DNA of 64,000 bases from Sabethes cyaneus. Taxonomy: Eukaryota; Arthropoda; Insecta; Diptera; Culicidae. Below the pieces are notes generated by a model, which saw only the letters and a list, made by a program, of their open reading frames with translations, searched no databases and was not told the origin of the DNA. Below, piece after piece: positions 47,978-58,563 of this stretch (within the stretch, counting starts at the first letter, position 1; every line of letters starts with the position of its first letter). Location of the stretch: contig NC_071355.1 of assembly GCF_943734655.1 (NCBI RefSeq), forward strand, positions 28,148,464 to 28,212,463, written 5' to 3'. A program made the position numbers and the translations under genes.

Positions 47978-49320
47978 CTAGTGCGAATTGGATCGTCTCA
48001 CCCAGAATCGTGCCCTGTAGTCGTCCGAACAGGTAAGGAAAGCCGGATGATTCGGTGAATGGACGATGAAACGAACGGCGCCGTTGTGACCTAACGACAT
48101 CAAATGACAACGGGATGCGTTGCGAGAATTCCATGAGCATAGTGAAGTGGTCACCTCATCCGGAAAGAGGACATAGTCTTCCGTATGATTGAAAACAGCT
48201 TGAGTCTGATGTTCCTGTTTTCCAGTTGTTCCCGCTCCAGTGTAGGCAATCAAACATCGGCTGGTACTCAACTCCCAAAGCTTTACCAGCGAGTCCTGAC
48301 CGGACGATAGCAAATATTTCCCATTGCGAGTAAACACAACCGAGCAAATTTCCGATCCATCGTGAGCCTGAGCAAAAGTGTTGATGCAGCGGCCGCTAAC
48401 ACCATCCCACAGCTTGATAGAACCATCCATGCTTCCGGTGGCGTACACCTTGGCATTCACTGCATATCGTACGCACGTAATGGAATCTGTGTGCTGCTGT
48501 GACGGAATGGCACTGACGAAACATTGCCCCGTTTGCACGTCATAAACACGAAGCACATGATGGTCGGTTCCAACAGCCATATAATCCCCAGTCGGGTGAA
48601 AAGCAAGACAACGAACCGGAGAACAATCACTCAAAACTCGATGGGCCTTTTTTACCGATGCCTTTGAAATATCGAATAGTTTCACCGTATGATCACGTGC
48701 GGCCGAAGCAAGAATCTGATCCTTCGGATGGAATTCCAAATAGGAAACTTCATCAGTATGATCATACAACGTACGTATAACCGGATGACCCTGCTGCTCT
48801 CTGCCGGGTTCCTGCTCATCCGGTGCCGACTTGGCTAGCATTCGATCCACATCTAAAATTTTGATACTGGCATCCACACTACCGGTGGCCACCAACTGGC
48901 CATCGTAGCTGAAACAACCGGCACGGCAAGCAGCTTTATGGGATGTCACGTAAGCCGTCTCGTACGAAGCCGGTTCAGGGGCGAGTGCAGTGCTCTCGAT
49001 CTCAAATTCCAGATCCAATCCAGAGGTAACCTCATCGAAAACGTTCGTAGGTTTGTTTGAATCGATCTGACTAGCCTGTCGAAATATGTTAAGCAAGCGA
49101 TCCGACGGCGGACAGGGTGGATCGGCACGTACCAGTCCAGTCAGTTCAACTGCTAGCTGATGATGACCATCGTAGAATAGTTGACTGAAAGTTATAGTAA
49201 AAAGTTGATCGGATGGACATTCACATTGTTCCCTATTTATTACCTTATCATTAATCGATACAGAAGCTCTCTACATTTGACCACATTTTTGGGATCAACA
49301 AAATCTGAATCACGCATCAT
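47978..49320 (-). CDS. CstF50: Cleavage stimulation factor 50 kDa subunit
   Basis: WD40 subunit of CstF, the nuclear complex that binds downstream GU-rich elements and stimulates pre-mRNA 3'-end cleavage. Coding sequence complement(join(47978..49184, 49244..49320)), 427 aa, close to human CSTF1 (431 aa). Exon 1 starts MMRDSDFVDPKNVVKCRELL. It splices with GTAATA and TTTCAG across a 60-bp intron, and codon AG|T rebuilds the serine of the MISQLFYDGHHQLAVELTG homodimerisation helix. WD repeats follow from about residue 95: ASYDGQ-like VATGSVDASIKILDVD, LASAARDHTVKLFDIS, YMAVGTDHHVLRVYDVQ, YATGSMDGSIKLWDG, YLLSSGQDSLVKLWELS, and a last FLTCSDDYRARFWVRR. The frame is open throughout, so it is probably functional. 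The downstream LINE-initiated reading at 49096 is not the true start. Confidence 0.95.
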
Positions 49321-49336
49321 TTTTGCACAATAAGAT

Positions 49337-49344
49337 TATCGATA
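49337..49344. promoter_or_regulatory. DRE-like motif TATCGATA upstream of CstF50
   Basis: Perfect palindromic TATCGATA, 17 bases before the start codon. In Drosophila this is the DREF-binding element of housekeeping core promoters. Its position implies a very short 5'UTR or placement within it. A functional role is inferred. Confidence 0.5.
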
Positions 49345-49680
49345 GATTGCAAGCAATAAGCAACCTTTACTAAAAAGTGTATAAACAAAACGATTTCGCG
49401 AATGTTTTACGCACTGCAAGCAAAGACGCCCGGGCCGGTCGTCTGTCAACTCAGAACTACCCGAGCTGCCAGATTATTTTTAAAAATCTTTCAGGTCGAT
49501 TACACTCCTATAAATATTTTTACATGGCAATTTGATTAGAGTTGCCTAAAACTTATTTATGTATATGAATATGAGCTCAAATAGGGTAACAAACGTACAG
49601 TACTGCCGCGTTAAGGCCAGCCTCTGTCAGATCTATCCAGCTTTTTACGCGCTACAATGGTGGACGCTATAAATTGTGTT
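49345..49680. other. Intergenic DNA upstream of CstF50
   Basis: Probably includes the CstF50 promoter; no other feature recognised. Confidence 0.4.
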
Positions 49681-49681
49681 C

Positions 49682-50028
49682 GTAATATGCGAACAATCTT
49701 TTTGACAACTCTGCATACTTCAAATCTGGCACTCTTCTCCTGTACGGACCTCCCAGTTGGCCTCGTGGTATGATGCTAGCCTAATAAGCCAGTCGTCGTA
49801 TGTTCGAATCTCGGCTGGGAGAGGCTGTTATAGTCAATAGGATCGTAGCAATAAGCAACTGGCCCTGCAATTGTCCTGTATTCTCCTGTATTTCCTGTCG
49901 TATAAAAACAGAAGGTTAAGTTTCGATAACGGAATGTAGCACCTGGGCTTTGTTTTGCTAATATGCGAACAATCTTTTTGACAACTCTGATGCATCCATC
50001 AAATCTGGCACTCTTTTCCTGATGTACA
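49682..50028 (+). repeat. SINE between 70-bp direct repeats
   Basis: The SINE (about 49755-49959) has a tRNA-like head: TTGGCCTCGTGGTATGATGC with box A TGGCCTCGTGG, and GTATGTTCGAATCTCGGCTG as box B. The body is GTCAATAGGATCGTAGCA and the tail TATAAAAACAGAAGG to TTTGTTTTGCT. It is flanked by direct repeats of about 70 bp starting AATATGCGAACAATCTTTTT (49684 and 49960), far longer than a SINE TSD. Confidence 0.65.
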
Positions 50029-50170
50029 GCAGAGTTGCTCTTTCTTTCGTTTACACTCAACCCCCGTTAATATGAAAAACGGTTCGTTCAGATTGGGCGA
50101 GTTCATTTTCAATTTCAATTTCACACACGCGCAAGACGCGCACCCTATGAGCTTGTTGTGTTGATTTGAC

Positions 50171-50326
50171 CAGAGGTGGGCACAATTCCGCTAATCCGCC
50201 AACAGCTAATTAGCACAGCTAACATTTTGGTTAGCGGTTAGCGTTTCTTCTAATTTTTATAACCGTTAGCGTTTTTGTTAGCTTCCGCTAAATTTATGTA
50301 CCGTTAATAAACCGCTAACTTTTTTT
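50171..50326. mobile_element. hAT terminal fragment
   Basis: CAGAGGTGGGCACAATTCCG is a typical hAT terminus. The following 150 bp contain many GTTAGCGG/CCGCTAA motifs in both orientations, as in hAT subterminal regions. The other end is missing. Confidence 0.55.
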
Positions 50327-50850
50327 GGCAGAAGGCAAATTTTTGAGAAATTTCGCACAGGCTTCGGTCGAAGGATTTCAATTTCCAAACTTTTGTACGT
50401 ACTCTACCAGCCAAGAGCCGGGGTGGCTCTTGCCGTATCAAGAATTCCTCTCCATTGTACTTCTGGGTCCTAAGCTACTCGTTTCCAATTTGTTACGCGT
50501 CTCGGCACATGCAAGCCAGCTTCAACCTGGTCAAACCACCTAACTCGTTTGGCCCCTCTATTCCTGTTGCCGGTGGGGCTCTTGAAGAGAACGGATTTTA
50601 CTGCACAGTCGTTCGGTATCCTTGCGATGTGGCCGGCTCACCGTAGTCTCCCAACTTTTTCCAAATAGTGACTACAACTCATGGTTCATACGCCTATGCC
50701 ACTCTCCGCTATCCGTTTGTACTCCGCCAAAAATAGTCCGCAACATCTTTCGTTCAAATACGGCAAGTGCACTTCCGTAACAACTTTGTTTACGTAGAGG
50801 ACCAATGTTGTACGCGGACTCAAATAAATCGATATTTAAAAACTTCGAGG
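50327..50850 (-). mobile_element. LINE C-terminal fragment
   Basis: The reverse strand encodes AVKSVLFKSPTGNRNRGAKR, VRWFDQVEAGLHV and a following RRVTNWK, in the layout of an RTE-like LINE C-terminus (basic GKRxRGRP-like motif then RW.DQVE). Contains stops. Confidence 0.6.
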
Positions 50851-50910
50851 ACTACTACATTCAGTGAAAACATCAAGGGAGATTTTTCGATTTTCTCGGA
50901 CATCACTCGT

Positions 50911-51829
50911 TGTTGAAAACTCGGTTTCAACGTAAATGATTTCCGAAATTATATTCGCCAACCGGGATAAATGAAAAGCAGGTTCTGGTTGCAGCAGAAT
51001 ATAATTTTCCTGTAGAACACACGAATTAATTTAATAGATATAATATTTTTGAGATCGCTTTTGAAACTGCTCCTATGATTACTGGTTAGCAGCCGAGCTT
51101 CTAAACTCTTAGATTCTAAATTTTATCAGGTTATATTTATTAGACTTACGTTTTGTCCGATTAATTAATTTGGCCGTTATCTGATGTCGATCGGCTCAGT
51201 GGTTGATATGAGCAAAGTAATTTTCTATGGCTTTCAATTATAGCGTCTGCAGCTTTAATCTAGTATGTAAGTGACATCTAAGTATAACTATTTAGGTTTA
51301 AGAAAATGACGCTTACCGATATCGGCTTATAAATCTTCTTATTATCGCATCTAGAGCTTTAACCGACTGCAGCTTACAAATATTTTGATTATAGCGCCTA
51401 ACTGTAACCCAGTATGTAAATTGTGTTTAAGTTTCATTAATTTAGGTTTAAGAAACCGCACGCTTACCGTCTTCGGCTTATAAATCTCTTACTTGTAGTA
51501 TCTATAGCTTTAACTGACTGCAGCTTACAAATCTTCTGATTGTAGCGTCTAGTTTTAACCGACTAGGAAATTTTGATTAAGAAATTTAAGTAGTATAATT
51601 CACGGTGAAACTTGCACTAATTATAGTTTATAATTTAGCTTTAGCAATTTACTTATTTAGGAAATTGGAATTGCAATGAGATGCAGCGTCCTATCTGATC
51701 TTCCTTCTATTGTTTTATTTTCTTCTCGAATGACAATCGAGTTCTGATACCCTCGCACTGTATAGCATTTGCACAGGTCCAGCGACCAAGATAATAATGA
51801 GAGGTGCCGTCAGGCCGCTATGGCCAATA
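50911..51829 (-). repeat. 3' LTR of the BEL element
   Basis: 919 bp. It contains an internal direct duplication with a period of about 149 bp (units starting near 51262 and 51411, each with AGTATGTAA, TTTAGGTTTAAGAAA, CGCTTACCG and GGCTTATAAATCT). The uninterrupted copy shows the state of the 5' LTR before its insertion. Confidence 0.9.
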
Positions 51830-51838
51830 CTCCTCCCC
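51830..51838 (-). other. Polypurine tract
   Basis: The reverse strand reads GGGGAGGAG directly before the 3' LTR, the expected plus-strand primer site. Confidence 0.7.
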
Positions 51839-51864
51839 GAGTACGCCAGCTGTTTGCTGGCTTA

Positions 51865-54800
51865 CTATTCGTCGCACCGGACATCCAGTACTGCTAGCTT
51901 CGTCGCTGGGCGTTCATAAATCCCATTCGCTGTCCGTACAGTCGCAGATCTTACCTGTCCATCTGTGCTTACTCTGGTACTAATGATTTTCCCCTTGGGC
52001 CAACAATTGCGGGGCATTTTGTTGTCCGCAATCACCACTACATCTCCTATTGAAAGCGGTTTTGTTCGACTAAACCATTTTGTTCGTCGAGTGATTTCTG
52101 GAAGGTAGTCTGACACCCACCGCTTCCAGTACTGATTTGCTAGGATTTGCGAAGTACACCAGTTCATTTTAAGGGTCGCACCACTGTCGTCTAGGGTAGT
52201 AAGTGGTTTCGATCCGTTGGACGAACCTACTGTTTTACCTGACTCACTGCGAATATGCGTGTTATTGAAATAAAACGTCACCATGCGTTTTATTCGTTTA
52301 TAACGCATATGCAGCTAATATCGATAACAACCGATTTTTTATAAGTTGTGCTTTTGTTATTGCATTTAACTTGTAAAAAGTTGCATAAATAACAATTCAG
52401 TTTCACAATACAATTATTGCGTACTACTAGCACTTGCAATATAACGTTTAAGTACGTTATTTTTAGTGATCAAAATCAACGATATTTTCGATACAAGGGC
52501 GATATTTTTCGAAACCTTTCGAACCAACACGATACCGCGAATACAACGCTATGCGCAGTGAGTCAGGTAACACAGTAGCAAAAAATCGTTCGGTGTTAGA
52601 GCTGGGGCCGAATCTTCGTCAATCGGCACGTGAGTTAACGGGCGTGAATTAACTATATTCTCCACCTGTACCAGTAGATTGTGGAGCACCTCGTCAGATG
52701 GCCTCTTAGATCGACAAACTACCATCAGATTACTTTTAACGGTCCGGATTAGCCGTTCCCAGCTGCCGCCCATGTGGGGTGAAAGAGGTGGGTTGAATAC
52801 CCATTCGATTCCGGAATCGGCAAACTCCTTCATAAGTTCGTGCTGATTGATGGTTTCCGAAATCCACCGTAATTCTCGATTCGCCCCCACAAAATTGGTA
52901 CCGCGGTCACTGTAGATTTTCTGCGGAGCGCCGCGACGTGCAATAAAATTTTGAATGGCTATGATGCACGAGCTTGTACTAAGTGAGTATACGACCTCGA
53001 TATGAATCGCTCGTACAGTTAAACAGGTGGCTAGCATGCCCCACCGCTTCTCCACTCTTCTTCCAACAGCAACTTCGATGGGCCCAAAATAATCCACGCC
53101 CACGTGTGTAAAGGGTCGTGAAAACGCAGCCAAGCGTGCCGGCGGGAGATCAGCCATGTACGGTGGCCTTGGTATTGTACTATAGTTCTTACATCTTTGA
53201 CAGGACCTTCGTACCTGGTTATAACATGCTCGTAACTGTGGTATGCGAAATTTTTGCCTAATCTCATTTATTACCGTTTCGTGGTTTTGGTGGTGATACT
53301 TTTGGTGATAATGGTTTACAATAAGGCTAGTGATGTGGTGTTTTTTATGAAGAAGGATCGGCTGCTTTGCGTCTTCGGTGGCATAGTGGCATGCCGCAAT
53401 GCGAGTGCGCATACGCATAATTCCTCGTTCGTCTAGCCAAGGCGTTAATTGGTAGAGTGAACTGCTTTTGGGAATGACTTTGGCAGAGGTTCCGGCATCA
53501 CGATTTGAACCTTGAAGAGCTGCAATTTCGTTAGGGTACATTTCCCGTTGCGCAAGCCGGATCAGCGATTGTTCAGCATTTAACAATTCGTCGGTTGTAA
53601 GCGTACCTGTGGTGGCGCACTTCCCAGCTCGCCTACGACGACAGTTGTCCGCAAATCGGTGAACCTGTGCTACGACTCTAATAAGTCTTTTCCAGCTTGA
53701 GAAATCAATAAACGAAAGAACTGATATCGGATGAGTGTGGCATGCAAGGAAGCAAGATCGTAGCTCATTCTCGGTCGCCTCGTTACAACATGACGACTTA
53801 GGCCAATTTTCTTCCAATAACTGAAGAAATTCGGCTCCCTTGAACCACCTGTGGTCGGATGACAAATCTGGTAAACTAGTCCATTTGGTAGCGTCGTCCG
53901 CAGGGTTAAGTTTTCCAGGAACCCATCGCCATTCACACCTTTCCGAGATCTCCAGAATCTCACTGACACGATGACCAACATATTGGTTGTATCGACGATG
54001 GTCTGAGTTGATCCAAGAGAGGACATTTTTAGAATCTGTCCAGTAAAACTTTTTGAAGCCTCGAATACATAGCGATTCTGCTACCGTGAGAGATAGACGC
54101 GCACCAAGGCGTGCAGCTTCCAGTTCCATTCTTGGAATTGATACAAATTTTAGTGGAGCAACTCTTGTTTTGGCGGCTACAATAGAACAGTTGAAGATGT
54201 CATCTTTAAGAAAACGGAGATAGCAAACAGCAGCCATTGCATTTTCACTGGCGTCCACCATCGTATGCAACTGTATTTCGTCTGCATCGTCCATTGAGTA
54301 TAGCTTGTTATAGCACCGAGGTATTCGTAATTGTTCAACGAGCGGCAGAACCTTTAGCCAAGTTAGCCATTTGTGGAATGAGTCTTCGTTGATGGGCTCG
54401 TCCCATTGAACGCCAGAACGCCAGATTTGCTGTAGGAGAATCTTCAAGTACGAGAGAACGTGAGAAATCAATCCAAGTGGGTCAAAAATCGACATGAGCA
54501 CGCGCAGTACCTCCCGCTTCGTGGGACGACGTGGCCCGGCTAACAGAGCCGTATCGTAGCGGTGCCATCCGATTTTATATGTAAACACATCGTCACGCGT
54601 GTTCCACCACATTCCCAAAACTTTTTCCGTCGCTAGCTCGGAGGATAAATCAAGGCATTTTTCATCGGCCTCCGATCCTTTTAGCGACGCCAGCACTTTG
54701 CTTGAGTTGCTTATCCAATTTCTAATCTCGAATCCACCTTCCGCATGGACATGCTTAACGTCTTTGGCTAACTGAATAGCTTGCTCTTCTGTATCAACAC

Positions 54801-57800
54801 TTACGAGCATGTCATCGACGTAGTGAGATTTCGTAATGGCTTCGTATGCTGCTGGGTAGTCGTATGCAAATCGTTCAGCGTTGGTGTTCTTCACAAACTG
54901 TGCTGTGGTGGGGGAGCAGCAAGCCCCAAATGTCATAACCCGCATAACGTACACTATTGTATCTTCATGACTATCTTGCCAGTAGAAACACTGGCTCGGT
55001 TGGTCCTCCAGCCGAATCATTATCTGGTGAAACATCTCACGGATGTCTCCTGTGAGCCCGACACTACGTCTTCGAAAGTTGAGTAAGATTGCAAACAGAG
55101 AGCCCAGCAGATCCGGTCCTGTTATTAAGGCGGAGTTCAATGACGTGCCGTGAGCGCTAGCCGCAGCATCCCAAACTATCCGAACCTTGCCAGGTTTGTT
55201 CGGGTTCGTCACGGGAAAAACCGGCAAATACCAACGTCGCGGCACTCGCTGCATAATTTCTTCTTCGGTGAGCTTACGAATATAGCCTTTCGCCTCGTAA
55301 TCGATTATCTTATCCTGGAGCGTTTTTGCTAGGTCAGAGTCTTTCTCGAGTCGTTTCTTAAGACATACGAATCGCCGCAGTGCCATTGATCGGCTGTCAG
55401 GGAGACGGGTATCGTCGTATCTCCAGAGCAAACCGCACTCGTATCGATCCTCTTTTAAACGGGTAAGCGATTCAAGTAGAAGCATCGCGCGTTTATCTTC
55501 GGTCGACAGGGATAGCTTTTCCGACTTCGTCACTCCAAGACTATCCAGAGCGAAGTAATCCTTCATTGCCTGATGTAGATTCTCGTCGAACCCATCACTG
55601 CATTGACAGACATGAAAGGTGTAATGGTGTAGGCTAGCGTCGTTTGCTGTGCTCCATCCCCCACATACGGTCCATCCTAAACGCGTCTTTATAGCGATTG
55701 GTTGACCCATTCTACCTTCTCGACACTTAAGCATTAGAATGAGTTGAGCATGTTTCATGCCGATTAAAATACGAGGGCGAGCATTGCTGTATGATTCAAT
55801 CGGCAAATTCCGCAAATGCGGATACAGCTGTGACAGTTCAGATATGTCTAGCGTCTGCTGTGGCAATAACAGCTCCTCAACAGTTCTAACTTCGTCTAGT
55901 TGAAATTGTTTACTTTCCTTGTCGATTCCGGCAATTTGGAGGTTGCAAACGCGTGAGTTAGCTTCATGTCTTTCAGTTCCTCCGGTCCATCGAAGGCACA
56001 ACGGTCGTGTTGAACCTTCAAGACACAACTCATTTGCGAGATCCTGATCGAGCAACGTAAGCGCGGATCCCTCATCCAGGAATGCAAATGTGCGAATCGC
56101 CTTTTTTGTTCCATAAAGTGTTACAGGAAGGTAACGGAATAGTGCAGAGCTTCCTGTTGCTTGATGAGTGTTGCAGTCGGAACGGCTAGTACCGGGTAGT
56201 GGAGATTGTGTGCGTTCAGGAATCCCTGCTATTTTTTGTCTGGAATCATTGTGTAGCAGTGCGTGGTGCCTGTAAGTGCATCCATTTTTGCCACATGGTT
56301 TTGCTTTACAAACTCCTCTATGAATTCGCAGGCATGTTCGGCAATATCCAAATTCTCTTATGACTGCCCATTTCGATTCCCTAGAGAGCTCTAAAAAGCG
56401 TTGACACTTGTCAGCAGACTTGCAGCTTCCTTTACAAACTGGACAGGCTTCTCTGAATGACGTTGCTGCCACCGTTGATGGTTCTTCCGTATCGCTTTCG
56501 TAGTTTTCTTGAGGATGAAATGTTTCAGAATGCGCGCCAAGGTATGCGTTTCCTTTCCTTGATCCACGAGCTTCATTATGAGTGGATTGCATTCCTCGTA
56601 CCGTAGGTGGGAAAACGACGACACTAGCTGCCTCCGCCAAGGTGTAGATCCACTGTCCAAAGGATGCAAGGTTGACATTTTTTAGTGTGAGACGATGCTG
56701 AGCCCAGGTTAGTTTCAGCGACGATGGTAGCTTTCCGACGAGCTGGTGGAGCATGGTAACGTTATAGATGTATTCCTGCATTCCACATGCATCTACGGTT
56801 GCACAAAAGTTTTGAACACTCACAGCAAAGTTTATTAGCGTTTCCAACCTGTCTTCTCGGATCGGCGGCAGTGAGCTTATTTTATCGATCAACGACTGTA
56901 TGATTACCTCGGGTTGTCCAAATAACATTTTCAAGGTAGTTAGTATCCCTGAAACATTTCCGGAATGCATCAATCGACTCTTTACAGCGTCGTAGGCCTT
57001 GCCCTTCAAACTCTTTTGCAGCCGAACTATGTTCTCATCGTCTGTAAATCCGCACATTGTGGTGGTGCGATTGTACATCGACATAAAAACTGGCCACTCC
57101 TCAGGATTCCCAGAAAATATAGGCAGGTCTTTGGAAACTGCCTGTCGGGCAGCAATTTGAGAACGTGACAGCTGGAACTGATCGTACTCGTCCACTGACG
57201 ATGATTTTACTGAGAAAGTGTTATGGTCGTTGGTCGGGTTCTCGTGCGTGCTACGCAACACACCAGGCTCTCTCGGGTGGAGCTGTGTTGACTGTGGTAG
57301 AGCGTGTGGAACGAATCGTCCAGGCTCCTGGTGAGAAGAAATTCGATTTCGCGGTTGCGACCTTACTTCTGCATGCCAATTCGATAACTGCTGTTGCTGC
57401 TCGCGTAGAAGCCTACCTTGTTCCAACTGCTCTTCCCGCATTCGATTGATTGTACTTGCTTGCTTTTCCAATTCCTCCCGTTGCTGCTGAAATACGTCGT
57501 CGTGCTTCCGAGATCGTTCTGGAGCGGCGGCTTCAGCTGTATCTATGGCTATAGGAGCAGTGCCTCGGACCCACTCTTCTACTCGGCTACCGCATACATT
57601 TGAACTTCGACTCGATGCTTTATCGTTCGCCAGGTTCTCAAGGATTTTGTATTTATTGTCTAAGTACAACTTATACTCTTGCGCTGCCTTTTCCTCTTGC
57701 TGTAACTGAAATGCTCGTTCTTCCTGTAGCCTCATGAGCTGGAGCTTTGCACGATCCTTTGCAGACTTTCGCGATGAGGATATAGAGATCTCTGAGAGAG

Positions 57801-58515
57801 CTTTCTCTACATCGATCACTTGCAGACTTACAGCCGGCAATGAAGGCCTTTGATTCTGCTGACAGTACGCTGGGGCTGGATCTGTCCGTCGCTCTTGGAT
57901 TGGGGGAGCCTTCAACGACTGGGTTGGCTTTGATGACGTTTCGTTTATACAAACTCCTGGTTTGCTTACACCTCTCAGTTGATACTGCGGTGCCATTTGT
58001 GCAGGCACTGTATCCAGCGGAACTGGCTGTTGGTTAGATGACGAAACTGTCAACTGATTTGTTGACAGCAGAACCGGAGGAATAACTGGATTTCCACGGT
58101 TACTGGTAACGATCTTCCCGATGCTTAGGTTGCGCAGTGATCTTCGATCATCGATTACGCTTTCATGTACTGGTGCTCCATCAGAAGCTGCCTTAGTTCG
58201 CTGAACCCATTTTGCCGTAACGCAGCTTGTGCAGCTCCAGTTCTGATTGGCTATTTCTTCTGATACACCTACACAAGCAAAGTGATGCCAGCCGTCACAC
58301 GCGTCGCACTGGACCATCTCTTCAGTGTCCGGCCCGCGACACGTCTTACAAGCATGTCCCTCACGTGATTCATCCGATGACACTGCCTTAGCGTTATCAA
58401 CAACATTTTGTATCGCACAACTCTGAATCTCATTATCACCACCAAAACATTCAACCACACCACATTGTATCGCGTTATTACTTTTCGCTTTTGATTTATT
58501 ACCACGTACCGGCAT
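51865..58515 (-). pseudogene. BEL/Pao Gag-Pol polyprotein, C-terminus interrupted
   Basis: Start chosen at 58515 (PVRGNKSKAKSN follows the Met), 48 bases after the 5' LTR; an upstream in-frame Met at 58614 lies in the LTR. Domains: PHD finger at about residues 55-98 (CKTCRGPDTEEMVQCDACDG, then WHHFACVG and CTSC); coiled coils at about 270-400; zinc knuckles near 690-760 (CPVCKGSCKSADKC, CRTCLRIHRGVCKAKPC, YRHH); protease FLDEGSALTLLD; RT with GLTGDIREMFHQI and HYVDDMLVSVD; RNase H VDASENAMAAV and FYWTDSKNVLSWI; integrase HHITSLIVNHYH, CQRCK and a core with VDYFGP, YSDRGTNFVGA, GGSWERLIR. The frame continues from FLL to GSSNG across a 346-bp MITE that brings in a stop at 52549. The C-terminal piece 51865-52229 (NWCTSQILANQYWKRWV, GDVVVIAD) is the usual BEL tail domain. 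Confidence 0.9.
52230..52575. mobile_element. TA-type MITE inside BEL pol
   Basis: 346 bp with 22-bp inverted ends starting CTGTTTTACCTGACTCACTG (left) and CTGTGTTACCTGACTCACTG (right, reverse), one mismatch. TA flanks both sides (52228-52229 and 52576-52577). Insert plus duplication is 348 bp, a multiple of three, so the pol frame number is kept, but internal stops end translation. No coding capacity. Tc1/mariner-type target. Confidence 0.9.
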
Positions 58516-58563
58516 TTTGACGTAAACTGACCGCTTCGTACGCAAAAAACGAAAATTATATGC

